DNA from: an uncultured Actinomycetes bacterium
GTDB lineage: Bacteria; Actinomycetota; Acidimicrobiia; Acidimicrobiales; Microtrichaceae
Length of the DNA stretch: 64,000 bases
Direction: 5' to 3'
Assembly: GCA_903925745.1 (NCBI GenBank)
Contig: CAIYGQ010000174.1
Location: 26,427-90,426, forward strand
Below the pieces are notes generated by a model. It searched no databases and was not told the DNA's origin. It saw only the letters and a list, made by a program, of their open reading frames with translations. Shown here one piece after another: positions 16,039 through 23,421 of this stretch. Numbering within the stretch: the first letter of the stretch is position 1; each line of letters opens with the position of its first letter. The position numbers were made by a program, and so were the translations under genes.

Positions 16039-17593
16039 GACCCGAGCCGGCACGAACCCCGGCGCCCCGATCACGTCGGCCAGCGCGGGGCTGTCCGGGC
16101 TGGTCCTGGCCAGCCGCTACCGGCTGGACCGACTGATCGGCTCCGGTGGCATGGCCCAGGTCTGGGAGGCCACCGACACCGTCCTGGCGCGCCGGGTCGC
16201 GGTCAAGCTGCTCCACCCGCACCTGGCGGCCGACCCGCAGTTCGTCCAGCGGTTCCGGCAGGAGGCGAAGGCAGCCGCACGGATCAACGACCCGGGTGTG
16301 GTCGGCGTGTTCGACACCTGCAGCGACCAGGGCCACGAGGCGATCGTGATGGAGCTCCTGGAGGCCACGACGCTGCGGGACCTGATCGACGAGCGGGGCT
16401 CGCTCGACGCCGCCACCACCGAGCGGATCGGGCTCCGGGTGCTCGACGCCCTGGAGGCGGCCCACCGGGCCGACCTGGTGCACCGCGACATCAAGCCCTC
16501 GAACATCCTCCTGTGCCGTGACGGCCGAGTGAAGCTCGCCGACTTCGGGATCGCCGTCGCCGACGGACAGACCCAGCTCACCCAGGAGGGTTCGCTGGTC
16601 GGTACGGCCACCTACCTGGCCCCGGAGCAGCTCCAGCACCAGGACCTCGACGGGCGGGCGGACCTCTACTCACTCGGCGTCGTGCTCTACGAGTGCCTCA
16701 CGGGACGCAGCCCGTTCGAGGGCGACACCGCGGCGGCCGTCGCCCTCGCCCGTCTCCACACTCCACCTCTCGACCCCCGGCAGCTCCGCGTCGACGTGCC
16801 GGCCCACCTGGCGGAGGTCCTGATGGTGGCACTGTCGGTCGACCCGGACCACCGCTTCGCCTCGGCGGCCGACTTCCGGGCGGCGCTGCTCGGCGGGAGC
16901 GTGCACATCCCCGGTCCTCCGACGGGCTTCGAGTCCGACGCCCTGGTGGACCTCCACGACGACGACCTGGAGTCGTTCACGTCGTCCGAGCGCGGCTGGC
17001 TCCTCCCGGCGATGCTGATCGTGCTCGTCGGCGCCGCCCTCACGGTCGCCGGACTACTCGTCCGGGAGTCACGCGTGGAGGAACCGGTGGCCGCCCCCGG
17101 ATCCAGCCTCCCGAGCGTCGAGCTCGAACCGCTGGCCATCGCGCGGGTCGGCACGTTCGACCCTCAGGGCAGCGGCACCAGGGGCGAGAACGACGGTGAC
17201 GCCCCCAACGTCGCTGACGGCGAGCCGGGGACCGGGTGGCGGACCGAGCTCTACGACGAGCGCGGGTTCTTCGGGTCCAAGACCGGAGTCGGTGTCGCCC
17301 TCGTCCTCGAGTCCAGGTCGCTCGTCGACCGGGTGCGGATCCAGTCGAGCGATGACGGGTGGAGCGGGTCGATCTACGTGATCGACGCCGAGTCGACCGA
17401 TGCGATCGACCTGGGCAACCTGGTCCCGGCCGCCCAGGTGGACGACGTGCGCGGCACCCTGGAGGTCGACACCCGCGGAGCGCCCGGACGCCTGGTCCTG
17501 TTGTGGATCACCCAGCTCGGCGATCCGACCGACGGGCGGCACAGCGTGCGGATCGACGAGATGTCGGCCCGCGGCCGACCCGCCCGGGGGTGA
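16031..17593 (+). CDS. Membrane Ser/Thr protein kinase with MviN-type extracellular domain
   Basis: From the GTG at 16031 the protein is 520 residues. Kinase motifs are complete: Gly-rich loop GSGGMA (37-42), catalytic Lys59 (VAVK), HRDIKPSN (151-158), DFG (171-173), GTATYLAPE. One membrane helix (324-344) leads to an ectodomain of about 150 residues (DGEPGTGWRTELYDE) resembling the carbohydrate-binding-like end of mycobacterial MurJ (MviN). In Mycobacterium tuberculosis this place encodes MurJ fused to a pseudokinase and such an ectodomain; here the MurJ part is absent and the kinase looks active. It overlaps DUF6049 by eight bases. The start is uncertain because the frame is open to 15929. 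Confidence 0.88.
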   Translation: MDETRAGTNPGAPITSASAGLSGLVLASRYRLDRLIGSGGMAQVWEATDTVLARRVAVKLLHPHLAADPQFVQRFRQEAKAAARINDPGVVGVFDTCSDQGHEAIVMELLEATTLRDLIDERGSLDAATTERIGLRVLDALEAAHRADLVHRDIKPSNILLCRDGRVKLADFGIAVADGQTQLTQEGSLVGTATYLAPEQLQHQDLDGRADLYSLGVVLYECLTGRSPFEGDTAAAVALARLHTPPLDPRQLRVDVPAHLAEVLMVALSVDPDHRFASAADFRAALLGGSVHIPGPPTGFESDALVDLHDDDLESFTSSERGWLLPAMLIVLVGAALTVAGLLVRESRVEEPVAAPGSSLPSVELEPLAIARVGTFDPQGSGTRGENDGDAPNVADGEPGTGWRTELYDERGFFGSKTGVGVALVLESRSLVDRVRIQSSDDGWSGSIYVIDAESTDAIDLGNLVPAAQVDDVRGTLEVDTRGAPGRLVLLWITQLGDPTDGRHSVRIDEMSARGRPARG

Positions 17594-17661
17594 CCCGATG
17601 AGGACCCAAACGACGAACCGGGGACGAACCGGAATCGCCGCCGGGGGGTGACCGGGCCCTC

Positions 17662-17667
17662 TAGGCT
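17662..17667 (+). promoter_or_regulatory. -10 hexamer TAGGCT, leaderless arrangement
   Basis: TAGGCT is followed by seven bases and the ATG at 17675, so the message probably begins at the start codon. It supports this ATG over the GTG at 17648. Confidence 0.45.
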
Positions 17668-17674
17668 CCGGCCG

Positions 17675-18001
17675 ATGTCGAACATCCCGGGCAACGAGCA
17701 CCCGAACGGAGGCCCGCCCGCGGGTGGGTCCGACTGGACCGACCAGGTCACGGACCTGATCGTCGACTCCGTCGACAAGGTCCGCGCCCGCACCACCGGA
17801 CCGCTCCTCGACCTCAGCCGGGCCGGGGTCCTGGCCCTCGTCGCCGTGATCGTCCTGGTCCCGGTGATCATCATCGTCACCGTCGGGCTGACCCGCTTCC
17901 TGCACTGGCTGCTGCCCGGCGGGATCTGGGTGTCCTACACCGTGATGGGCCTCCTGTTCGTGCTGCTCGGGGCGTTCCTCTGGAGTCGACGACGCGACTG
18001 A
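17675..18001 (+). CDS. Small two-helix membrane protein of unknown function
   Basis: The 108-residue protein has a polar N-terminus (about 45 residues) and two hydrophobic segments, roughly ALVAVIVLVPVIIIVTVGL and VSYTVMGLLFVLLGAFLW, then a short basic C-terminus. I do not recognise a family. It lies between the kinase and trxB, where mycobacteria have sigM and its anti-sigma factor, but it has no anti-sigma motif. It starts at the ATG just after TAGGCT. Membrane location is clear; function is not. Confidence 0.7.
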   Translation: MSNIPGNEHPNGGPPAGGSDWTDQVTDLIVDSVDKVRARTTGPLLDLSRAGVLALVAVIVLVPVIIIVTVGLTRFLHWLLPGGIWVSYTVMGLLFVLLGAFLWSRRRD

Positions 18002-18077
18002 CCGGTCGGGTCCCGGCGCCCGGCCACACCGACCACGTTCCCATCCGTCCCCCCAGTCCTGACGAGGAGTTCCACCT

Positions 18078-19040
18078 GTGACCGACGACGTCCGAAACGT
18101 CATCGTGGTCGGCTCCGGCCCAGCGGGCCTGACCGCCGCCATCTACACCGCCCGCGCATCCCTGGATCCGCTCGTCATCGAGGGGGAACCGTCCTCGACG
18201 AGCGACCAGCCGGGTGGCCAGCTGATGCTCACCACCGAGGTCGAGAACTTCCCGGGGTTCCCAGAGGGAATCATGGGTCCGGAGCTCATGCAGTCGTTCC
18301 GGGACCAGGCCGAGCGGTTCGGCGCCGAGATCGTCACGGCCAAGGTCACCCGCCTCGACCTGAAGACCTCCCCGTTCGGGGTGTGGGTGGGCGGCACGGA
18401 CGGCGAACCCACCCACCGGGCCCGGTCGATCATCATCGCCACCGGGGCGTCCTCGCTGATGCTCGGCCTCGAGGCGGAACGACGCCTGATCGGCCACGGC
18501 CTCTCGACGTGTGCGACCTGCGACGGGTTCTTCTTCCGCGACCAGGACATCTGCGTCGTCGGTGGCGGCGACTCGGCGATCGAGGAGGCCCTGTTCCTCA
18601 CCCGCTTCGCCAGCTCGGTCACGGTGATCCACCGACGCGACACGCTCCGGGCCTCGAAGATCATGCAGGAGCGGGCCTTCGCCAACCCCAAGCTCAGCTT
18701 CCTGTGGAACACCGTGGTTGACGACCTGATCGGCGAGGAACAACTCGAGGGCGTGGTCACCCGCGACGTGGAGAGCGGGGAGGTGACGACGCATCCGTTC
18801 ACCGGCGCGTTCGTCGCGATCGGCCACCGGCCGAACACCGACCTGTTCGTCGGCCAGTTGTCACTGAAGGACAACGGCTACCTGCGGACCTTCGACGACC
18901 GGTCCCACACCAGCGTGGACGGAGTCTTCGCCTGTGGCGACGTCCAGGACGACTGGTACCGACAGGCGATCACGGCGGCGGGCAGCGGGTGCATGGCCGC
19001 GATCGACGCCGAGCGCTGGCTGGAGCGCATGGGACACTGA
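18078..19040 (+). CDS. trxB: Thioredoxin-disulfide reductase
   Basis: This 320-residue flavoprotein has the FAD-binding motif VGSGPAGLTAAIY (residues 11-23), the redox-active CATC (Cys145, Cys148), the NADPH-binding motif VVGGGDSAIEEALF and the C-terminal FAD motif GVFACGDV. It uses NADPH to reduce thioredoxin. The start is GTG with GAGGAG upstream. trxA follows after 133 bases. In many Actinobacteria trxB and trxA are next to each other at this place between the murJ region and cwlM/parB. Confidence 0.97.
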   Translation: MTDDVRNVIVVGSGPAGLTAAIYTARASLDPLVIEGEPSSTSDQPGGQLMLTTEVENFPGFPEGIMGPELMQSFRDQAERFGAEIVTAKVTRLDLKTSPFGVWVGGTDGEPTHRARSIIIATGASSLMLGLEAERRLIGHGLSTCATCDGFFFRDQDICVVGGGDSAIEEALFLTRFASSVTVIHRRDTLRASKIMQERAFANPKLSFLWNTVVDDLIGEEQLEGVVTRDVESGEVTTHPFTGAFVAIGHRPNTDLFVGQLSLKDNGYLRTFDDRSHTSVDGVFACGDVQDDWYRQAITAAGSGCMAAIDAERWLERMGH

Positions 19041-19066
19041 GCGTTCCCTCGGTCCCGCAACCGGTC

Positions 19067-19093
19067 GGAAATGCAACCGCCGTCCGCGGGGTT
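19067..19093 (+). promoter_or_regulatory. Candidate sigma-R/SigH-type promoter for trxA
   Basis: GGAAAT (19067-19072), 18 bases, then GTT (19091-19093). This matches the GGAAT-N18-GTT consensus of sigma-R/SigH-type ECF factors that induce thioredoxin genes under disulfide stress. It would start trxA mRNA near 19100, leaving a leader of about 75 bases. Confidence 0.5.
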
Positions 19094-19173
19094 GTGTCGC
19101 TGGCACCCCGGAGTTCCGGGTGGCGCGAGAATGGGTCGATCGGTCGACGACCCCGACCCGGAAAGGCCTCGAC

Positions 19174-19494
19174 ATGTCAACCTTCGTCCTCGACGACGCC
19201 ACCTTCCACGAGGAGATCGGCTCCTCGGACCTGCCGGTCCTGGTGGACTTCTGGGCCGAGTGGTGTGGTCCGTGCAAGATGATCGCCCCCACGCTGGAGG
19301 AGATCTCGGTGGAGCACCAGGAGTCGCTGCGGATCGCCAAGGTGAACGTCGACATCTCACCCGATATCGCACGAGAGTTCAACGTGATGAGTATCCCCAC
19401 CATGATCGTTTTTCGTGATGGGGAGGAGGCGGCCCGGATCGTCGGGGCCAAGGCCAAGGCGGCCCTGCTCGACGAACTGTCCCCGTTCATCTGA
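19174..19494 (+). CDS. trxA: Thioredoxin
   Basis: The 106-residue protein has the thioredoxin fold with the WCGPC active site (Cys31, Cys34), the cis-proline loop SIPTMIVF and the usual length. It is the cytoplasmic protein-disulfide reductant, recycled by the TrxB encoded just upstream. GGAAAGG sits ahead of the ATG at 19174. A stress-sigma-type promoter lies upstream and a hairpin terminator downstream, so trxA may be transcribed both with trxB and on its own. Confidence 0.97.
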   Translation: MSTFVLDDATFHEEIGSSDLPVLVDFWAEWCGPCKMIAPTLEEISVEHQESLRIAKVNVDISPDIAREFNVMSIPTMIVFRDGEEAARIVGAKAKAALLDELSPFI

Positions 19495-19519
19495 CCGACA
19501 CTCGCTCCGGGGCACCTGT

Positions 19520-19547
19520 CCGCTCTCCGAGCGGTGGGCCTTTCGGT
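19520..19547 (+). terminator. Intrinsic terminator after trxA
   Basis: A perfect 6-bp stem CCGCTC/GAGCGG with loop TCC (19520-19534) is followed by TGGGCCTTTCGGTT. It lies 26 bases past the trxA stop. Confidence 0.55.
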
Positions 19548-19565
19548 TGACGCGGGAGCACCACC

Positions 19566-20555
19566 ATCACCCTCTCGTCCCTCCCACTCCAGCCTGGTGA
19601 CACGGGCGACGATGTCGCCGACCTCCAACGGCGCCTCGCCGCCCACGGGGCCCACAGTGGTGACCGGGCCGGCCACTACGGACCGGGAACGTCCGACGCG
19701 GTCCGACGGTTCCAGGAGCGTCGGTCCCTGCCCGTCACCGGGGTCTGCGACGTGACCACGTGGTCGATGCTCGTGGAGGCCGGGTACTCCCTGGGCCACC
19801 GACTCCTCTGCCTGCAGCGGCCGATGCTCCGCGGCGACGACGTGGCCGACCTCCAGTTGAGGTTGAGCCATCTGGGGTTCGACCCGGGGCGGATCGACGG
19901 CATCTTCGGGCCGCAGACCGAGCAGGCGGTGAGTGCGTTCCAGCGGAACACGGGGCTGGTGTGCGACCGGGTCTGCGGCGACGACACCGTCGAGGCCCTC
20001 GACCAACTCGGGCGGGGAGGCGAGCTGACCTCGGTGACCGTGGTCCGCGAGGCAGAGCGGCTCCGGACCAGCACCCGCCGGCTGGAACACCTCATCGTCG
20101 CCCTCGGGACCGACGGGAGCGAACTGGCCGGGGCGCTGGCCGACGAGGTGCGGTCGATCCTCCACGAGGTGGCGGCCCAGGTATCGGTCCTCGACGGCGA
20201 CTGGTCCGCCCAGGCGACCTACTGCAACGACCTCCGCGCCGACCTCTACGTCGGCCTCGAGATCCTGCCCGACGTCCGCGTCGACGCCGCCCACTTCGGC
20301 GTGGAGGGCTTCGAGTCACTGGGCGGTCGGAGGCTCGCCGAGGCGATCATCGAGGAGCTCCCGGCGGTACCCGGGTGGGGGAGCGGAACCGTCTCCGGTC
20401 GCCGATCGCCGATCCTCCGAGAGACGCGCTCCCCCGCGGTGCTCCTCCGGATCGGAGCCCCGGAGGTGGTCGACCAGCAGCACGGCATGATCGCCACCGC
20501 CGTGGTCCGAGCGGTGCAGCAGTGGCCGGAGCTGGTCGCAGCTCCATCGACCTGA
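19566..20555 (+). CDS. CwlM-position protein: two peptidoglycan-binding repeats plus degenerate amidase-like domain
   Basis: Two PG_binding_1 repeats are clear: GDTGDDVADLQRRLAAHG...AVRRFQERR and RGDDVADLQLRLSHLGF...AVSAFQRNTG. The C-terminal 160 residues resemble the second half of an N-acetylmuramoyl-L-alanine amidase (RADLYVGLE, GRRLAEAIIEEL, SPILRETRSPAVLLRIG) but show no DPGHGG zinc motif, so catalysis is unlikely. Position after trxA and before parB equals mycobacterial cwlM, a regulator of MurA. The frame opens at 19551 and the first ATG/GTG/TTG in frame is the GTG at 19752, inside the first repeat. The only plausible earlier start is ATC at 19566, seven bases after GGGAG. The start is therefore unsure. 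Confidence 0.75.
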   Translation: MTLSSLPLQPGDTGDDVADLQRRLAAHGAHSGDRAGHYGPGTSDAVRRFQERRSLPVTGVCDVTTWSMLVEAGYSLGHRLLCLQRPMLRGDDVADLQLRLSHLGFDPGRIDGIFGPQTEQAVSAFQRNTGLVCDRVCGDDTVEALDQLGRGGELTSVTVVREAERLRTSTRRLEHLIVALGTDGSELAGALADEVRSILHEVAAQVSVLDGDWSAQATYCNDLRADLYVGLEILPDVRVDAAHFGVEGFESLGGRRLAEAIIEELPAVPGWGSGTVSGRRSPILRETRSPAVLLRIGAPEVVDQQHGMIATAVVRAVQQWPELVAAPST

Positions 20556-20594
20556 ACCCTCGACCTGAAGTGCCGCGTGCGGCTAACCACAGGG

Positions 20595-20614
20595 TTGTCC
20601 ACACGTGGGGATAA
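20595..20614 (+). promoter_or_regulatory. DnaA box plus weaker box downstream of parB
   Basis: TTGTCCACA at 20595-20603 is a consensus high-GC DnaA box, followed by TGGGGATAA (20606-20614), similar to the reverse-complement box TGTGGATAA. They lie in the 98-base gap between the convergent CwlM-like gene and parB. Confidence 0.5.
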
Positions 20615-20653
20615 ACCCTCCAGCCGAGATCGACCCCACCAGCAGGGGTGCGA

Positions 20654-21580
20654 TCACTCAGCGATGATGAGCCGGTAGATCCGCTCCAGGTCCTCGAGGT
20701 TCGCGAAGTCCACGACGACCTTGCCCCGCCGGGCGGACATCGAGATCGACACCTTGGTGTCCAGACGCTCCGCCAGCAGCTCCTCGAGCTCCAGCAGTCC
20801 GGGGGGGCGGAGTCGAGGGCGGGGCCCGTCGTCCCCCGGGTCGGTCGACCCGGCCCCGGATTCAGCTTGAGCGCCCGCTCCCGCTCCTGCGCCGAGGCCC
20901 TGCTCCAGTTCGAGTCGCTCCCGCACCAGTTGCTCCAGGTCCCGGACCGACAGGCCCTCGGCGACCGCACGCCGGGCCAGCGCCTCTTGGTAGGCCCGAT
21001 CCGGGTGGCCGAGCAGGGCCTTGGCGTGCCCTGCGCTCAGGAGTTGCTCCCCCACCAACTTCTGCACGGCCGGCGTCAACTGGAAGAGCCGGAGCAGATT
21101 GGCCACCGACGCCCGACTCCGGCCGACCCGCTGCGCGACCTGCTCCTGGGTGTAGCCGAAGTCCTCGATCAACTGCTGGTAGGCAGCGGCCTCCTCCAGC
21201 GGGTTCAGGTCCTGACGGTGCAGGTTCTCCACGAGCGCCTGCTCCAACGAGGAGACGTCCTCGACGGAGCGCACCACCACCGGCACCTCGGTCAGGTTCG
21301 CCCGCTTCGCAGCCCGGAGCCGACGTTCGCCGGCGATGAGTTCGAACCCATCGTCCACCGGACGGACCAGGAGGGGTTGGAGCACGCCCAGCTCACGGAT
21401 GGAGTCGGCCAGACCGACGAGGGTCTCCTCGTCGAAGGACTTCCTCGGTTGGAGCGGATTGGCCCGCACCTGCTCGATCGGAACCAGTTGGTACCCGGCG
21501 ATGCCCGGTTCGCCCCCCGCCTCTGAGGCGGCGGGAATCAGCGAGGTGATCCCCCGTCCCAGTCCTCCCTTACGAGCCAC
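20654..21580 (-). CDS. parB: Chromosome-partitioning protein ParB
   Basis: The 308-residue protein has the N-terminal ParA-interacting patch (ARKGGLGRGITSLI), the CTP-binding ParB/Srx domain (NPLQPRKSFDEETL; GERRLRAAK), the parS-reading helix-turn-helix (GYTQEQVAQRVGRSRASVAN) and a C-terminal dimerisation domain after a Gly/Ala-rich linker. ParB loads at parS as a CTP-dependent sliding clamp and spreads to organise the origin. Three parS sites lie 1 kb upstream beyond parA. Its start overlaps the 3' end of parA by 11 bases, so the two are coupled. Confidence 0.97.
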   Translation of the reverse strand: MARKGGLGRGITSLIPAASEAGGEPGIAGYQLVPIEQVRANPLQPRKSFDEETLVGLADSIRELGVLQPLLVRPVDDGFELIAGERRLRAAKRANLTEVPVVVRSVEDVSSLEQALVENLHRQDLNPLEEAAAYQQLIEDFGYTQEQVAQRVGRSRASVANLLRLFQLTPAVQKLVGEQLLSAGHAKALLGHPDRAYQEALARRAVAEGLSVRDLEQLVRERLELEQGLGAGAGAGAQAESGAGSTDPGDDGPRPRLRPPGLLELEELLAERLDTKVSISMSARRGKVVVDFANLEDLERIYRLIIAE

Positions 21581-22436
21581 CTGACACCTCCCTGGCGAGC
21601 TCCCGGTACGCCACGGCCCCCCGGGAACTCGAATCGAACACCGTGATCGGCTGGCCGAACGAGGGGGCTTCGGAGAGGCGGACGTTCCGGGGAATCGTGT
21701 TCCGGAACACCTTCGAGCCGAAGTGCCCCCTCACTTCGTCCTTGACCTGCTCGGCGAGCTTCGTCCGCCCGTCGTACATCACCAGGACCAGACCGGTGAT
21801 CTCCAGTTCCGGATTGAGGTGGGCCCGCACCAGCTCGACGTTGTTGGTGAGCAGCGCCAGCCCCTCCAACGCGTAGTACTCGCACTGGATCGGGACGATC
21901 ACCTCCCGGACGGCCGACAGTCCGTTCACCGTGAGTAGCCCCAGCGACGGAGGGCAGTCCACGAGCACGTAGTCGTAGTCGTCCAGCACGCCGTCGATGG
22001 CCCGCTTCAGGCGGGTCTCCCGGCTCATCATCGACACCAGTTCGACCTCGGCCCCCGAGAGGTCCCGGCTCGCCGGGGCCACGAAGAGGTTGCGGACCTC
22101 GGTCGGCTCGACGCAATCCTCCATGGGGAGACCGTGGATGAGGACGTCGTAGGTTGTGTGTTCGAGAGAGGACGGATCGATGCCCAGGCCGGTTGTGGCG
22201 TTGCCCTGAGGGTCCAGGTCGACGACCAGCGTCCGGAAGCCCAACTCGGCCAACGCCGCCCCCAGGTTGACGGCCGTCGTCGTCTTGCCCACTCCGCCCT
22301 TCTGGTTCGCGATCGCGATGACCCTGGGCAGGTCCGGGATCACCCGGGGTGCGTCCGCAGCCTGGTGGACACCAGTGCCGGGCGGACTCGGCGACGGCGC
22401 TTCGGCGTCCGGGGACGGAACCGGCAGGTCGCTCAT
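21570..22436 (-). CDS. parA: Chromosome-partitioning ATPase ParA
   Basis: The 288-residue protein has the deviant Walker A KGGVGKTTTAVNLGAALA, Walker A' VVDLDPQGNATTGLG and Walker B YVLVDCPPSLGLLTVNGL. ParA binds DNA as an ATP dimer and segregates the ParB-parS complex. The frame is open to 22607, but that extension would contain parS sites in coding sequence. Two adjacent ATGs at 22439 and 22436 follow AGGAG; the second has the better spacing (5 bases) and was chosen. The first 35 residues are a Pro/Ser-rich linker. Operon with parB. Confidence 0.95.
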   Translation of the reverse strand: MSDLPVPSPDAEAPSPSPPGTGVHQAADAPRVIPDLPRVIAIANQKGGVGKTTTAVNLGAALAELGFRTLVVDLDPQGNATTGLGIDPSSLEHTTYDVLIHGLPMEDCVEPTEVRNLFVAPASRDLSGAEVELVSMMSRETRLKRAIDGVLDDYDYVLVDCPPSLGLLTVNGLSAVREVIVPIQCEYYALEGLALLTNNVELVRAHLNPELEITGLVLVMYDGRTKLAEQVKDEVRGHFGSKVFRNTIPRNVRLSEAPSFGQPITVFDSSSRGAVAYRELAREVSGGS

Positions 22437-22528
22437 CATCGCTCCTGGGGAGAAGGGGCCCGGGTCCACCGGGCGGGGGGCGTCATCCTCGCCGCTGGAC
22501 CTGGCCAGGTCAAGGGTTTCCGGCGGTG

Positions 22529-22558
22529 CCGGTCGTGTTCCACGTGGAACACGACCGG
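22529..22558. promoter_or_regulatory. parS site 1
   Basis: The 16-bp core TGTTCCACGTGGAACA (22536-22551) is a perfect palindrome one base per half-site away from the bacterial consensus TGTTTCACGTGAAACA. Flanks extend the symmetry to 30 bp (22529-22558). Confidence 0.95.
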
Positions 22559-22580
22559 ACGCTGGATCCGTCAGCCTGGA

Positions 22581-22598
22581 ATGTTCCACGTGGAACAT
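22581..22598. promoter_or_regulatory. parS site 2
   Basis: Core TGTTCCACGTGGAACA at 22582-22597, with 18 bp of perfect symmetry in all. Confidence 0.95.
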
Positions 22599-22620
22599 CG
22601 GCCGCACCGCCGGCGGTGGG

Positions 22621-22652
22621 ATTCGGGGTGTTCCACGTGGAACACCCCGAAT
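22621..22652. promoter_or_regulatory. parS site 3
   Basis: Core TGTTCCACGTGGAACA at 22629-22644 lies within a perfect 32-bp palindrome whose outer arms are ATTCGGGG/CCCCGAAT. Confidence 0.95.
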
Positions 22653-22673
22653 CCGTGCTCGGCCTCGATCAGA

Positions 22674-23387
22674 TCAGAACAATGGTTGTTTCGTAGGTCG
22701 GCCCACCCGCCGCGGGAACCGATCATCAGGCCTGACCAGTCGGAGACGACGAATCCGACCTGGCTGGCCGGGGACCGCTCCCTCGTCCAGGAACCCGAGT
22801 TCAGCAAGGCCCGGACCGGGCCACCGGTCCGTCAGATCGCCCGGTGGCTCGCTCACGAGCAGCAGCCCGCCGGGTTCGATGAACCCGACTGCACACTCGG
22901 CCGTGACCGCAGGTGGCCCGAAGAGTCGAGCGGTCACCGTCGAGTAGCGGCGGCGATGTTCGGGGTCGCGAGCGACCTCCTCGGCCCGGCCATGGACCAC
23001 TCGGGTCCCCGGCACCAGATCGGTGGCCCACCGCTCGAGGAACGCACATCGGCGAGCGCTCGAGTCCAACAGGGTGACGTTGAGGTCAGGCCGGAAGTGG
23101 GCGACCAGCAGGCCCGGGAGGCCACCACCGGACCCCAGATCAAGCACGGCCCGAGCATCGACGCCGGCAGCCCGATCGATGAGGCGACTGAACGTCCACG
23201 CGCTCCGGACGTGGTCCAGTGGGTCAGGACCGCCGATCAGGTCGGCACGGCCCGCGGCCTCGAAGTACGCCTCGAGCACGGCCGGGGTCTCATCCGGGAC
23301 CAACCCGCCGGCCGTGCGCCGATCCGGGGCCGGGTCGTCTCGACCCCGAGGTGTTCCCGGCGGATCCCCAGCCGGATCTCGACCCAT
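22674..23387 (-). CDS. rsmG: 16S rRNA (guanine527-N7)-methyltransferase RsmG
   Basis: The 237-residue protein contains the RsmG SAM-binding core: AVLDLGSGGGLPGLLVA, VTLLDSSARRCAFLERW and VVHGRAEEVARD. It methylates G527 in the 530 loop of 16S rRNA; loss gives low-level streptomycin resistance in many bacteria. It lies between the parS cluster and jag in the usual gidB position. The first 30 residues (Arg/Pro/Asp-rich) are not conserved, so the ATG at 23387 could be too far upstream. Confidence 0.93.
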   Translation of the reverse strand: MGRDPAGDPPGTPRGRDDPAPDRRTAGGLVPDETPAVLEAYFEAAGRADLIGGPDPLDHVRSAWTFSRLIDRAAGVDARAVLDLGSGGGLPGLLVAHFRPDLNVTLLDSSARRCAFLERWATDLVPGTRVVHGRAEEVARDPEHRRRYSTVTARLFGPPAVTAECAVGFIEPGGLLLVSEPPGDLTDRWPGPGLAELGFLDEGAVPGQPGRIRRLRLVRPDDRFPRRVGRPTKQPLF

Positions 23388-23421
23388 GGTCGAGACTCGC
23401 GCGGTGTCGGTGAACCCGGGT

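Noticed and set aside
22437-22607. N-terminal extension of parA through the parS cluster
   Set aside because: It would place two or three parS sites in coding sequence and lacks a ribosome binding site; the ATG pair at 22439/22436 follows AGGAG.
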